From the NCBI GenBank assembly GCA_005882135.1, contig VBDR01000023.1, positions 1 to 64,000 of the forward strand: a stretch of DNA of 64,000 nt, written 5' to 3'. Shown in pieces: positions 9,079 through 17,684 of the stretch (position 1 is its first letter; each line of letters begins with the position of its first letter). This DNA comes from Chloroflexota bacterium (GTDB lineage: Bacteria; Chloroflexota; Dormibacteria; Dormibacterales; Dormibacteraceae). The notes under the pieces were generated by a model, which was not told the DNA's origin, ran no database searches, and worked only from the letters and a program-made list of their open reading frames with translations. Both the position numbers and the translations under genes were made by a program.

Positions 9079-10110
9079 ATGACGCGTGATCTGCGCACGC
9101 CGATCTGTGAGCAACTGGGCATCCACTACCCGATCTTTTCCGTGGGCTTCGGGGCTGCGGCGGGTCCCGAGCTGGCTTCAGCCGTCTCCAACGCCGGTGG
9201 CTTTGGAGTCCTCGGCGTTAGCGGAATGCCGGTCGGCGAAATCGAAAGGCGGATTGCGAACACGCGCAAGCTGACCGACAGGCCGATCGGGGTCAACATC
9301 ATCATCGGGGAGAGCGAAGAAGGCGATCGGGAATTGCTGACCGACATGGTTGCGGCGGCAAGTGCGTTGCGAATCGGAGCAGTGATCCTGTTCTGGGGCG
9401 ATCCGGCGCCATATATCGAGCCGGCGCACCGCCACGGGGTCAAAGTAATGATCCAGGTCGGCTCCGTCGAAGAGGCCCAGGCTGCCGCCGATGCCGGCGT
9501 CGACGCCGTGATCGCGCAGGGATTCGAGGCCGGCGGCCACGTCCGCGGGACGACCTCGATCTGGAAGCTGCTCCCGGCGACAGTCGATGCCGTCAAGCCG
9601 TTGCCTGTGCTGGCCTCAGGCGGCATCGGCGACGGGGCCGGCCTGGCCAAAGCGCTGCAGATGGGCGCGCAAGGCGTCTCGCTGGGAACGCGTTTTGTCG
9701 CTTGTGATGAAGCCTGGCTGCACCCCGCCTACAAGCAGCGGATCGTCGAGAGCACCGCCAAGGACACCGTCTACAACCAGCTCTATGACGTGTGGTGGCC
9801 TGACGCTCCACATCGGACGCTGCGCAACAAGACGTTGCAGGAATGGGAGGCGGCCGGACAGCCGCCCCCCGGGTCACGGCCTGGTGAAGGCACCTCGATC
9901 GGCAGGCGGCGCCTGAGCACCGGGGAATGGGTCGAATGGCCGCGGTACGCGGTTGGCAGCCCGCCCCCAGACTTCGACGGTGACATCGAATACGCGCCGC
10001 TTTGGGCGGGCGAGTCGTGCAGCGTCGTCAACGACATCAAGCCGGCCGCGGAGATCATTCACGACCTCGTCCGCGATGCGCAGGCCGCGCTTGAGCAGCC
10101 CGGCGCCTGA
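9079..10110 (+). CDS. Nitronate monooxygenase-like FMN flavoprotein
   Basis: 343 aa TIM-barrel of the 2-nitropropane dioxygenase/NMO family: N-terminal GAAAGPELASAVSNAGGFGVLG, KVMIQVGSVEEAQAAADAGVDAVIAQGFEAGGHVRG, and the FMN-phosphate region VLASGGIGDGAGLAKALQMGA followed by GTRF. The family oxidises alkyl nitronates with FMN and O2, removing toxic propionate-3-nitronate. Start chosen at ATG 9079 because homology begins at TPICEQLGIHYPI. The family also includes enoyl-ACP reductase FabK-like members, so the substrate is not certain. Confidence 0.9.
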   Translation: MTRDLRTPICEQLGIHYPIFSVGFGAAAGPELASAVSNAGGFGVLGVSGMPVGEIERRIANTRKLTDRPIGVNIIIGESEEGDRELLTDMVAAASALRIGAVILFWGDPAPYIEPAHRHGVKVMIQVGSVEEAQAAADAGVDAVIAQGFEAGGHVRGTTSIWKLLPATVDAVKPLPVLASGGIGDGAGLAKALQMGAQGVSLGTRFVACDEAWLHPAYKQRIVESTAKDTVYNQLYDVWWPDAPHRTLRNKTLQEWEAAGQPPPGSRPGEGTSIGRRRLSTGEWVEWPRYAVGSPPPDFDGDIEYAPLWAGESCSVVNDIKPAAEIIHDLVRDAQAALEQPGA

Positions 10111-10307
10111 TCTCACATCGCTCGCCGAAAGATCGGTGCTCGACCGGCGACTGTTCCAGCAGGAGCAAGGCACATGCCAGTTGGAAGCCTGGATTCGAAC
10201 GGCTTACCTCGCCGCCGGTTGACGGCCCGCAAAGCTTCGAATTTCGGTACGCACAGGTGCCGCGGAGTCCTCGTGCTGACGCGCAGACCGCCTCGCTGAC
10301 GAAGGGG

Positions 10308-10505
10308 TCAGCGGGCCGCAGCGAGCGCCGCGGCGAGGGCGCAGCCGGGACGGTGCCCATGGCCCTCCGGAGGTGCAACGCCTGCGCATTCCGGGCAGGC
10401 TCCAAATGAACCCACCGGCGTCAGACCGGCCCATTGATGTTTGTCCAGCAGACGGCGCAGCTCGGCAATCTCAGCCTGGAGGCGGCGGACCTCGTCGTCA
10501 CTCAT
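10308..10505 (-). CDS. Small protein with N-terminal coiled coil and CPEC zinc-ribbon-like motif
   Basis: 65 aa. Residues 1-22 (DDEVRRLQAEIAELRRLLDKH) form an amphipathic coiled-coil heptad pattern. The rest holds FGACPECAG, EGHGHRPGC: two Cys two residues apart, then His and Cys that could complete a metal site. I do not recognise a named family. Composition and the sensible ATG with good spacing from the divergent sigma factor make it a likely real gene. Function unknown. The remaining ~200 bases between it and 10110 hold nothing I can assign. Confidence 0.55.
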   Translation of the reverse strand: MSDDEVRRLQAEIAELRRLLDKHQWAGLTPVGSFGACPECAGVAPPEGHGHRPGCALAAALAAAR

Positions 10506-10639
10506 AGCTCAGACAGCTTAACGGCCAGACCTCACCCCTCCCTGAACCCATTCCGCCGTGGTCGTTCGTGCTGTGAGGGTCACATCCACGCGGATTGATC
10601 CGTCAGTTTGGTATCACGCCCCGACAGGAGAATTGCAAG

Positions 10640-11704
10640 ATGGACCTTGAGGACTGGCCCACCGAGCGGTTCGAGGAGAACCGCAGCCATCTTCGGGCCG
10701 TGGCCTACCGAATGCTCGGCTCGCTCGATGAGGCCGACGATGCCGTCCAGGAAGCGTGGCTGCGACTGAGCCGTGCCGACACCAGCCGCGTCGACAACCT
10801 GCGGGGATGGCTGACCACCGTCGTCGCGCGCGTGTGCCTCGACATGCTCCGCTCGCGTAAGTCGCGGCGAGAGGAGCCGCTGGGCGCGGAATTGCCAGAA
10901 CCGGTGCCAGGCCCCGAACACGAGGTGATGCTGGCCGACTCAGTCGGTCTGGCCCTGCTGGTGGTGCTCGAAACTCTTACACCGGCCGAGCGGGTGGCCT
11001 TCGTCCTGCACGACCTGTTCGACCTGCCCTTCGACGAGATCGCCCCGATCGTTGGCCGCACGCCCGCCGCCGCCAGGCAGCTCGCGAGCCGTGGACGGCG
11101 CCGGGTGCAGGGAGGCACCGCCGTTAGAGGCGGCAACCACACGCGCCAGCGCGAGGTCGTCGACGCCTTCCTTGCCGCTTCGCGCGGTGGTGAACTGGAC
11201 GCCCTGCTGGCGTTGCTCGATCCGGACGTCGTGCTGCGCTCAGACGGTGCCGCCGTGCGGGTCGGGGCGGCGAGCGAGGTCCGCGGAGCGGCGGCCGTGG
11301 CCGCCACCTTCTTCGGGCGGGCCAAAGGCGCGCAACCGGCTCTCGTCGACGGCTCCGCCGGACTCGTTTGGGCTCCGGGCGGAAGGCCGCGCATCGTGTT
11401 CGCCTTCACGATCGAAGGCGGAAGGATCGCCGCGGTCGATCTGATCGCCGACCCCGAGCGCCTCGACCGGCTCGAGCTGAAATTGATCCCGCCGTCGACC
11501 TGGCTTTCGATGCCATGTTCGTGCGCGGCTTCCATGACCGCGTCATCACCTCGTGGAACAGAGGTGCGGAACGACTGTACGGGTTCAGCCGGAACGAGGC
11601 CGTCGGCCGCCGGGCTGCCGACCTGCTCGGTTCCCAATATCCAATACCGCTGGAGCAGATCGAAGACGAGCTCCGACGCACGGGGCACTGGGAAGGTGAG
11701 CTGA
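10640..11704 (+). CDS. sigJ: ECF41-type RNA polymerase sigma factor SigJ with C-terminal SnoaL domain
   Basis: Start ATG 10640 with AGGAG 10 nt upstream. Residues ~5-85 are sigma-2 (FEENRSHLRAVAYRMLGSLDEADDAVQEAWLRL, NLRGWLTTVVARVCLDMLRSR). Residues ~100-165 are sigma-4 (LETLTPAERVAFVLHDLFDLPFDEIA, TPAAARQLASRGRRRV). Residues ~175-283 are the SnoaL-like regulatory domain ending DPERLDRLELKL (near 11488), typical of the SigJ/ECF41 group, where the C-terminal domain tunes activity instead of an anti-sigma factor. The ~70 codons after 11488 look like out-of-frame translation of the PAS kinase that follows, so the real C-terminus or a frameshift is in doubt. Confidence 0.88.
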   Translation: MDLEDWPTERFEENRSHLRAVAYRMLGSLDEADDAVQEAWLRLSRADTSRVDNLRGWLTTVVARVCLDMLRSRKSRREEPLGAELPEPVPGPEHEVMLADSVGLALLVVLETLTPAERVAFVLHDLFDLPFDEIAPIVGRTPAAARQLASRGRRRVQGGTAVRGGNHTRQREVVDAFLAASRGGELDALLALLDPDVVLRSDGAAVRVGAASEVRGAAAVAATFFGRAKGAQPALVDGSAGLVWAPGGRPRIVFAFTIEGGRIAAVDLIADPERLDRLELKLIPPSTWLSMPCSCAASMTASSPRGTEVRNDCTGSAGTRPSAAGLPTCSVPNIQYRWSRSKTSSDARGTGKVS

Positions 11705-12939
11705 GGCAGCACCGCAAGGACGGAACCCAGATCGTCGTCGCAGGGCGGTGGGGCTTGCAAACGGATGCCGGGCAGCCGCTGGCAATCCTCGAGATCAACT
11801 CCGACCTCACGCGTGAGCGAACGATCTCGGAGGAGCTGCTGCAGAGCGAGCAGCGATTCTCGCTGCTCGTTTCCGCGGTCGTCGATTACGCGATCTTCAT
11901 GCTCGATCCAGTCGGAACCGTCATCAGCTGGAACGAAGGTGCGCAGCGGATCAAGGGATATGCAGCCGATGAGATCATCGGCCGGCATTTCTCAAAGTTC
12001 TATCCGCCAGAAGACGTCGCGAAACACAAACCCGAGCACGCGCTGGAGGTCGCCCGGCGTGACGGACGGTACGAGGAGGAAGGCTGGCGCGTGCGCAAGG
12101 ATGGCAACCGCTTTTGGGCAAGTGTCATCATCACAGTGCTGCGCGACAGCTCAGGCCAGCTCCGCGGTTACGGCAAGGTCACCCGCGATATCACCCATCG
12201 GCGAAACGAGGACGAGAGGATTCGCACTCACGCCCAGCTCATGGCCGAGCTCGAGCACACCAAGACACAATTCCTGGACCTCGCCGCCCATGAGCTCCGA
12301 GGTCCGCTGACATTGATCCGCGGTTACAACTCCATGCTCGAGGACGGCGCCATCCCACCCGAGCGCATCCCGCAGGTCGCTCGTCTGCTGGAGGGCAGGC
12401 TGGCGCAGATCGACCTGCTCGTGGAGCAGATGCTGGAAATGGCGCGGCTTGAACACGATCGCGTCGAGCTGCACCTGGAATCGTTCGATTTGCGTCAGTT
12501 GACGCTGGAGGAGATCCGCAAGTTCCAGCCCGTGGCCAACGGCCACCACCTTTCGCTGACCGCCGACAGCGTGCCGGCCATGGTGATGGCGGACCGGTCG
12601 CGGATCGGGACGATCGTCGGCAACCTGATCGACAACGCGATCAAGTACTCCCCCGGGGGTGGCGAGATCCGGTGCAGCGTCGGCACCACGAATGGCCAGG
12701 CTTTCATCACCGTGAGCGATCCGGGACTCGGGATCGCCCCCGACCACATGCCCCTGCTGTTCAAACGCTTCAGCCGCCTGCCCACGGAGGAAAACAAGAG
12801 CATTTCCGGCACAGGTCTGGCCCTCTACCTGTGTCAGGAGATCGCGCATCGTCATGGCGGAGAGATCGTCGTGGCCTCGAAGCCCAGCGAGAGCAGCGAG
12901 TTCACTTTGAGGCTTCCAGGAGGGGAGGCCACGGCCTGA
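11515..12939 (+). CDS. PAS-PAS sensor histidine kinase
   Basis: First in-frame ATG is 11515, but PAS homology already begins just before it (DLAFDAMFVRGFHDRVITSWNRG), so a few N-terminal residues may be encoded upstream in a stretch shared with sigJ. PAS1 ~1-100, PAS2 ~115-225 (DYAIFMLDPVGTVISWNEGA, GRHFSKFYPPED, RDITHRRNEDE), HisKA with phospho-His in LDLAAHELRGPL (about residue 259), then HATPase_c (N-box NLIDNAIKYS, G-box DPGLGIAPDH, SGTGLALYLCQEIA). No membrane segment, so a cytoplasmic, redox/ligand-sensing kinase is likely. The receiver protein at 12993 is the obvious partner. Confidence 0.88.
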   Translation: MFVRGFHDRVITSWNRGAERLYGFSRNEAVGRRAADLLGSQYPIPLEQIEDELRRTGHWEGELRQHRKDGTQIVVAGRWGLQTDAGQPLAILEINSDLTRERTISEELLQSEQRFSLLVSAVVDYAIFMLDPVGTVISWNEGAQRIKGYAADEIIGRHFSKFYPPEDVAKHKPEHALEVARRDGRYEEEGWRVRKDGNRFWASVIITVLRDSSGQLRGYGKVTRDITHRRNEDERIRTHAQLMAELEHTKTQFLDLAAHELRGPLTLIRGYNSMLEDGAIPPERIPQVARLLEGRLAQIDLLVEQMLEMARLEHDRVELHLESFDLRQLTLEEIRKFQPVANGHHLSLTADSVPAMVMADRSRIGTIVGNLIDNAIKYSPGGGEIRCSVGTTNGQAFITVSDPGLGIAPDHMPLLFKRFSRLPTEENKSISGTGLALYLCQEIAHRHGGEIVVASKPSESSEFTLRLPGGEATA

Positions 12940-12957
12940 CGTAGGGTTGTAGGTGTT

Positions 12958-12974
12958 CAGGGCAAGACGCCCTG
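12958..12974 (+). repeat. Hairpin in the leader of the receiver gene
   Basis: CAGGGC and GCCCTG, perfect 6-bp arms around AAGAC, lie between the kinase stop and the GGGGAGGCGGGAGG ribosome-binding site of the response regulator. There is no U-tract, so a translation or mRNA-stability element is more likely than a terminator. Confidence 0.4.
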
Positions 12975-12992
12975 TCAGGGGAGGCGGGAGGC

Positions 12993-13409
12993 ATGGCGGG
13001 GGTGCCGTACGTGTTGCTGGTGGAGGACGACTCCGCCATGGCCGAAATGTATCGGCACGGATTGGAACGTTACGGATTTCGGGTCGCCGTGCTGCCGGAC
13101 GCCGGTGGCTTGAACCTGAGCGTCGAGAAGGACAGGCCAGACATCCTGGTCCTCGACTGGGAGTTGCCGATCGTCATGGGGGATGAAGCCCTCGAGCGGC
13201 TGCGCAAGGCCGACGGCGGCCGCGACCTTCCGGTCTTCATGCTCAGCAACTTCTCGGGGACCGGCAACGGCGCCATCGATCGGGCCTTTCGCGCCGGGGC
13301 CCTGGCATGGCTGGAAAAGGTGCACACGACGCCGGCCTTGCTGGCAACCAAACTTGCAGAGGCGCTCGGGACCGCAAGACCGGACCTCGCCGAGGAGGGG
13401 ATTCCCTAG
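12993..13409 (+). CDS. Single-domain response regulator (receiver)
   Basis: 138 aa, a stand-alone REC domain: acidic pocket EDD at residues 11-13, phospho-Asp D55 in LVLDWELP, Ser/Thr in MLSNFSG, Lys109 in AWLEKV. No DNA-binding output domain, so it probably acts by protein-protein contact or phosphotransfer, like CheY-type regulators. It sits 53 nt after the PAS kinase and has a strong purine-rich Shine-Dalgarno. Confidence 0.9.
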   Translation: MAGVPYVLLVEDDSAMAEMYRHGLERYGFRVAVLPDAGGLNLSVEKDRPDILVLDWELPIVMGDEALERLRKADGGRDLPVFMLSNFSGTGNGAIDRAFRAGALAWLEKVHTTPALLATKLAEALGTARPDLAEEGIP

Positions 13410-13424
13410 CCGTCGACCACAGCC

Positions 13425-14549
13425 TCAGATGGGGGGTGGCAGAGCCGCCAGGACCGCGGCCGCGGCGACCACGACCATCGCGATCCTGAACTCCGTCCGG
13501 TGGCGGCGGGCCACTGCCGCCACCAGCGCCACGCCGACGATGAGGACCTTGACCATCAGGACGCGCCCATACCCCGACGTGATCAGGGCGTCTCCGAAGT
13601 GCGTGTGCGCGAAAGCCAGCAGCAGCCCGCTCGCGATTGTCACCGTGAGCGTCCACGCCGCGTAGCGGCCGAAGCGCCGATCGGGCGCAATCAGGAAAGC
13701 GGCCAGTCCGCCTGCCCACAAACCCATCGAGCTCACATGAGCTGCCACCAGCACCTGACCCGCACCCGGCAGGCCGAGGATCGCATGCGCGCTGGCGCCG
13801 TCAAGGAGCGCGATGGCGGCGCCGGGCGCCAACAGCGGCCAGGCTCGCCGCGTCGCCAGCAGCGCCCACGTCAGCAACGCAGCGCCCAGGCGCAGCCCGA
13901 TCACTCGCCCGAAGCTCGAACCGAGGACCGCGAGAGCGGTGTCGCCGTCGAAGCTGAGGCTGGCGAGCTGGCCCAGCAAAGCGAGCGGTTCGGCGGCGAT
14001 GAGCAAGATCACACCCGATCCGACAACGCGCCGAAACGACTCCTGACGATGGGTTAGCAACGTGTAACCGATGACGCCGAACACGAGCGCAAAGCCGACC
14101 AGGTGCACCCACCGGGCGAGCGCCTGCAGCACCAACCCGGTCGGCGTCGCCGTGCCGATCTCGGGACCGTTCGCCAGCGCCGAGTAAGGATTGGGGCTCC
14201 CCCGTCCGACATTGAATTCAAAAGCGCCGCGGGATGGATGGGTGTCGGGGGCGAGGACCTGCCAGCTCACGACGTAGGTGCCGGTTTCGGTTGAATCAAT
14301 CGCGCTGGAGAGCACGGATCCTCTGGCGACTGGGGGCGCACCCACCTGCCGCCCCGAGGGGCTGAAAACCTTGATGCCGGCGCCCGCAGGCGCCACCGCC
14401 TCGCTGAAGATGAGGGTGACCGACGCAGGAACCGTCTGGAGCAGCGCGTTGGGCGCTGGGTCGGACTGAAGCAGCTGGGCGTGCGCGAGGACGACCTGTG
14501 GCGTCAACGACGCGGCAATCGCCAAACCCGCGACTGCAAGCCGGCGCAC
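13425..14549 (-). CDS. CopC-CopD fusion copper-resistance membrane protein
   Basis: 374 aa from GTG 14549, chosen because it gives an ideal signal peptide (RRLAVAGLAIAASLTPQVVLA) cleaved just before HAQLLQSDPAPNA, the CopC N-terminal copper-ligand His. The CopC domain (~25-125) has FSEAVAPAGAGIKVFSPSG and DTHPSRGAFEFNVG with further ligands. Residues ~155-374 are a CopD-like bundle of about eight membrane segments (ARWVHLVGFALVFG, AAHVSSMGLWAGGLAAF, GYGRVLMVKVLIV). Predicted periplasmic/exoplasmic copper binding and uptake or sequestration. It starts 5 nt after the MFS stop, so the two are co-transcribed. The open frame upstream of 14549 is antisense noise. Confidence 0.9.
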   Translation of the reverse strand: MRRLAVAGLAIAASLTPQVVLAHAQLLQSDPAPNALLQTVPASVTLIFSEAVAPAGAGIKVFSPSGRQVGAPPVARGSVLSSAIDSTETGTYVVSWQVLAPDTHPSRGAFEFNVGRGSPNPYSALANGPEIGTATPTGLVLQALARWVHLVGFALVFGVIGYTLLTHRQESFRRVVGSGVILLIAAEPLALLGQLASLSFDGDTALAVLGSSFGRVIGLRLGAALLTWALLATRRAWPLLAPGAAIALLDGASAHAILGLPGAGQVLVAAHVSSMGLWAGGLAAFLIAPDRRFGRYAAWTLTVTIASGLLLAFAHTHFGDALITSGYGRVLMVKVLIVGVALVAAVARRHRTEFRIAMVVVAAAAVLAALPPPI

Positions 14550-14554
14550 GAGCC

Positions 14555-15841
14555 TCAGGAGTAGGCGGGAGCCTCCATCCCCACACCGGGCTCCAGGTCC
14601 TCGACCGGGCCCGGCCGCTCGCGCGCGATCCGCAGCACGAGCCCGGCCGCCACCAGGCACAGCAAGCCCGAGCTCATGAAAGCGAGCTGATAGTCGCCGA
14701 AGAAAGTACGCACCGCTCCGGCCGCGAAGGCGATCGACGCCGCACCGAGCTGGTGGGAGGCAAAGATCCATCCGTAGACGATGGCGAAATTCTGCTGTCC
14801 GAAGACGCGTCGCGCCAGCTGAACGGTCGGCGGCACCGTCGCCACCCAATCGAGGCCGTAGAAGACGATGAACAGGATCAGGCCGAACTGCGGGCTTCCG
14901 AAGACATAAGGAAGAAGCAGCAGGGATAGACCGCGTAGTCCGTAGTAGGCGAAGAGAAGCCAGCGGCTGTCGAAGCGGTCGGTCAGATAACCCGAGGCGA
15001 GGGTGCCGATGACGTCGAAGATGCCGATCACCGCGAGCAGGCTCGCGGCCGTGACCTCCGCCATGCCGTGGTCCATGGAGGCCGGGATCAGGTGCGTGCC
15101 GATGAGGCCGTTGGTGGACGCTCCGCAGATGAAAAAGCTGCCCGCGAGAAGCCAGAAGTCGCGCGAGCGGACGCCCAGGCGCAGGCCCCTGAAGGCGTTG
15201 ACGATCGGGCTGCCGGTGGCCAGCGGCGCATTGTCCGCCTGCGTCGCGCCGTAAGCACGCAACCCGACGTCGCTCGGACGGTTGCGAAGAAAGATCGCGA
15301 CCACGGGCACGACGGTGAGCGCCGCGATCGCGACGGCGACTGCGGCGGTGCGCCAGCCGAGGTACTGCGCCAGCCATCCCAGTCCCGGCAGGAAGATCAG
15401 CTGCCCCGTGGCCCCGGCCGCGGTCAAGGCGCCCAACACCAGACCCCTGCGGTGCACAAACCAGCGACCGGCAACGGTCGCCGCGAGGACCGAGGCCATG
15501 CATCCCGTGCCCAGTCCGACCACCACGCCCCACAGCAGATAGAGCTGCCACGGGGAGTTCATGACCGTGGTCAGCAGCGCGCCGGTCGACACCGTGATCA
15601 GAGCGCCCAGGGTCACCGCGCGCAGGCCGAAGCGGTCCATGAGCGCCGCGGCAAACGGCCCGGTGAGGCCGAACAGGACGAGGTTGATCGAGACCGCGAT
15701 CGAGATGACCGCGCGGTTCCAACCAAATTCGTTCTGCAGCGGCACGATCAGCACGCTTGGCGTGGCGCGAAAGCCGGCCGCGCCCATCAGCGCGATGAAC
15801 GTGACGGCGGCGACGACCCAGGCGTAGTGGACGCGTTTCAC
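14555..15841 (-). CDS. Major facilitator superfamily transporter (monocarboxylate/oxalate-formate-like)
   Basis: 428 aa with 12 predicted membrane segments. MYAWVV-type start (MKRVHYAWVVAAVTF), GFRATPSVLIVPLQNEFGW, LTGPFAAALMDRFGLR (motif A region), and a second-half repeat GTLASGYLTDRFDSRW. These resemble the MCT/OFA carriers that move lactate, oxalate or similar acids by proton symport or exchange; substrate not determined. Followed by copCD on the same strand; divergent from the ABC-2-like gene at 15962. Confidence 0.85.
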   Translation of the reverse strand: MKRVHYAWVVAAVTFIALMGAAGFRATPSVLIVPLQNEFGWNRAVISIAVSINLVLFGLTGPFAAALMDRFGLRAVTLGALITVSTGALLTTVMNSPWQLYLLWGVVVGLGTGCMASVLAATVAGRWFVHRRGLVLGALTAAGATGQLIFLPGLGWLAQYLGWRTAAVAVAIAALTVVPVVAIFLRNRPSDVGLRAYGATQADNAPLATGSPIVNAFRGLRLGVRSRDFWLLAGSFFICGASTNGLIGTHLIPASMDHGMAEVTAASLLAVIGIFDVIGTLASGYLTDRFDSRWLLFAYYGLRGLSLLLLPYVFGSPQFGLILFIVFYGLDWVATVPPTVQLARRVFGQQNFAIVYGWIFASHQLGAASIAFAAGAVRTFFGDYQLAFMSSGLLCLVAAGLVLRIARERPGPVEDLEPGVGMEAPAYS

Positions 15842-15891
15842 GGATCTATTTGTAAGAGAACCGGCGCAGGCGACTCCGGATTCGCTGCTCC

Positions 15892-15920
15892 TTGACGAAG
15901 GAATTCACCAGCTGTAGAAT
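15892..15920 (+). promoter_or_regulatory. Sigma-70-type promoter of the membrane gene/TetR operon
   Basis: TTGACG at 15892-15897 and TAGAAT at 15915-15920 are separated by exactly 17 nt, 42 nt before the ATG at 15962 and ahead of a GGGAGG ribosome-binding site. This is one of the two best consensus promoters in the window. The 16-bp operator repeats overlap it. Confidence 0.8.
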
Positions 15921-15948
15921 TCAACAGGTGATGAATTCAACTGGTCCC
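15901..15948 (+). repeat. Three tandem 16-bp repeats, probable TetR operator
   Basis: GAATTC begins at 15901, 15917 and 15933, an exact 16-bp period; units read GAATTCACCAGCTGTA, GAATTCAACAGGTGAT, GAATTCAACTGGTCCC. Each GAATTC is itself palindromic and flanks show partial dyad symmetry (CTGT/ACAG). The array covers the spacer, the -10 box and the start site region, the expected place for a repressor. The TetR gene at 16971 is the likely binder. Confidence 0.65.
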
Positions 15949-15961
15949 GGGAGGTAGCTGG

Positions 15962-16960
15962 ATGGAAGATCGAACACGCGTACTTGAACCGGTCGTGGCG
16001 GCGCTCGCCGCGGGCCTCGTGGTGCTGGTCACGTTGCTCGGGCTGATCGGGACCGCGATCCGCGATCCGCGCCCGCATGACATCCCGGTCGGACTGGTCG
16101 GTCCGGCCCCCGCGCTTCAGCAGATGACCACCGGCTTCGACGCCAAGGCGCCGGGCACGTTCACATTCACGACCTATACCTCCGAGGACCAGGCCAGGGC
16201 AGGGATCGACGCCCGTGACGTCGACGCCGTCCTGGTGGTCGGCGCGGGGGCGCCTCATCTGATCGTTGCGGGCGCCGCCGGCGACGCCGTCACCGGTGTG
16301 ATCACCGCTGTTTTCACCGGCGCCTTCGCGGCCCAGGGCGCACAGCTGTCGGTCGAGGTGACGCATCCCTTCGCCGCCGGCGACCCTCATGGCCTCGTCC
16401 TCTTCTTTCTCGTCCTGGCCACGATCGTCTCCACCTTTGTCGCGCAGGTGGTCCTGTTCGTGCGCGGGAGGGCAGCCCGGCTTGCGCTGTGGCTCGCCGT
16501 GGTTGGCGGATGGTCGGTGTTGGCGGGACTGGTCGGCGTCGGCATGGCGGCCTGGATCGTCGGCGGATACGACACCACCGGCGCCGCGGCCATGGTCGGG
16601 CTGGTGGCGCTCGCCTCGCTGGCCGCCGGGGCAGTCATTGCCGGCCTTTCGCGACTTCTGGGAGCGCCTGGGATCGGGCTGGCGGGGCTCGTCGTCGTCC
16701 TGCTGAATCTGATCTCCTCGGGAGGGCCCGCCGGTGCGCAGTTCCTGCCCGACGCCTATCGCGCGCTCTCGCCCTGGATGCCCGCGGGACAGCTCTTCAG
16801 TGCGCTACGGGGAGCGCTCTACTTCGATGGCCAGGGCGCCGCGGCGCCCGTCCTGCTGATGGCCGGCTGGCTCGTTGTGGGTTTGCTCTTGATGCTGCTT
16901 GGCCAGGCCGTACGGGGCCGCGTCCACTCGGCCGCCGCGATGCCCGCGGTCGCCCGCTAG
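15962..16960 (+). CDS. ABC-2/YhgE-like membrane protein
   Basis: 332 aa. One N-terminal membrane segment (~8-32), an extracytoplasmic domain (~35-135, e.g. DIPVGLVGPAPALQQ and DVDAVLVVGAGAPHLIV), then five or six membrane segments, with LLNLISSGGPAGAQFLPDAYRALSPWMPAGQLFSALRGALYF near the end, as in YhgE/Pip and SNG1-type (DUF3533) ABC-2-like exporters. No ATPase is nearby. Likely an efflux or export component; cargo unknown. GGGAGG lies 7 nt before the ATG. Followed 10 nt later by a TetR repressor, the usual pairing for drug-responsive efflux. Confidence 0.75.
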   Translation: MEDRTRVLEPVVAALAAGLVVLVTLLGLIGTAIRDPRPHDIPVGLVGPAPALQQMTTGFDAKAPGTFTFTTYTSEDQARAGIDARDVDAVLVVGAGAPHLIVAGAAGDAVTGVITAVFTGAFAAQGAQLSVEVTHPFAAGDPHGLVLFFLVLATIVSTFVAQVVLFVRGRAARLALWLAVVGGWSVLAGLVGVGMAAWIVGGYDTTGAAAMVGLVALASLAAGAVIAGLSRLLGAPGIGLAGLVVVLLNLISSGGPAGAQFLPDAYRALSPWMPAGQLFSALRGALYFDGQGAAAPVLLMAGWLVVGLLLMLLGQAVRGRVHSAAAMPAVAR

Positions 16961-16970
16961 CTCGACTCGA

Positions 16971-17570
16971 ATGCCGCGCACCGGCCGGCGGCCTGGCATC
17001 GGCGGCACGCGGGACAAGATCCTCGCCGCCGCACGCGCGCGCTTCGGCGAGGAGGGCTACGACGGGGCCACGATCCGCGGCATCGCCTCGGCGGCGGGCG
17101 TCGACCCGGCCATGGTGCCTCATTATTTCGGGTCCAAGGAGGGCGTCTTTTTGGCCGCGGTCGAATTCCCCGTCGATCCGGCGGTATTCATTCCGCGACT
17201 GCTCGAGCCAGGCCTCGATGGGTTGGGCGAGCGCTTGGTGTCCTTCTTTCTGGAGACCTGGGACTCACCGGCGGGCGGATCGTTGCTGGCGCTGATCCGG
17301 TCAGTCGTGAGCAGCGACCTGGCCGCGGATCTGATGCGGGAGTTCGTCACCCGGGAGGTGCTCGGCCGGCTGGCGGTGGCGATCAAGCTCGACCATCCGC
17401 AGCTGCGCGCGGGCCTCGTCGCCACGCAGCTGGTCGGCCTGGCGATGCTGCGCTACGTCATCAAGGTGGAATCGCTCGCCGGCGCGTCGCGCGGAGAGCT
17501 CGCGCGATGGATCGGCCCGAGCATCCAGCGCTACCTCACCGACCGGGCGGTCACGGCTCGCCGGCGATGA
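16971..17570 (+). CDS. TetR-family transcriptional repressor
   Basis: 199 aa. TetR_N helix-turn-helix at ~10-60: TRDKILAAARARFGEEGYDGATIRGIASAAGVDPAMVPHYFGSKEGVFL. The C-terminal ligand domain (~75-190) includes FFLETWDSPAGGSLLALIRSVVSS, typical of the TetR_C_17-like group. Start ATG 16971 matches family length; the longer open frame lies inside the membrane gene. It probably represses its own operon through the 16-bp repeats at 15901-15948. Ligand unknown. Confidence 0.9.
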   Translation: MPRTGRRPGIGGTRDKILAAARARFGEEGYDGATIRGIASAAGVDPAMVPHYFGSKEGVFLAAVEFPVDPAVFIPRLLEPGLDGLGERLVSFFLETWDSPAGGSLLALIRSVVSSDLAADLMREFVTREVLGRLAVAIKLDHPQLRAGLVATQLVGLAMLRYVIKVESLAGASRGELARWIGPSIQRYLTDRAVTARRR

Positions 17571-17684
17571 CCACCGCCAACCGGGCAGGTCAGTAAAGCT
17601 CTCCCATTTCTGGCCTCGATCTGCGCCCGAGGCTCGGTGTCATCATGGTCGCGATGTGCGACGCGAGTGCTGGGGAGGCGAGGG

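Noticed and set aside
10185-10225. tRNA-like GGATTCGAAC sequence near 10190
   Set aside because: The flanks do not form a T-arm (arms do not pair) or acceptor stem on either strand.
13425-15722. 765-codon minus-strand frame covering CopCD and running through the MFS gene
   Set aside because: Only 13425-14549 shows CopC/CopD homology; the rest is Arg/Gly-rich antiframe of the MFS gene.
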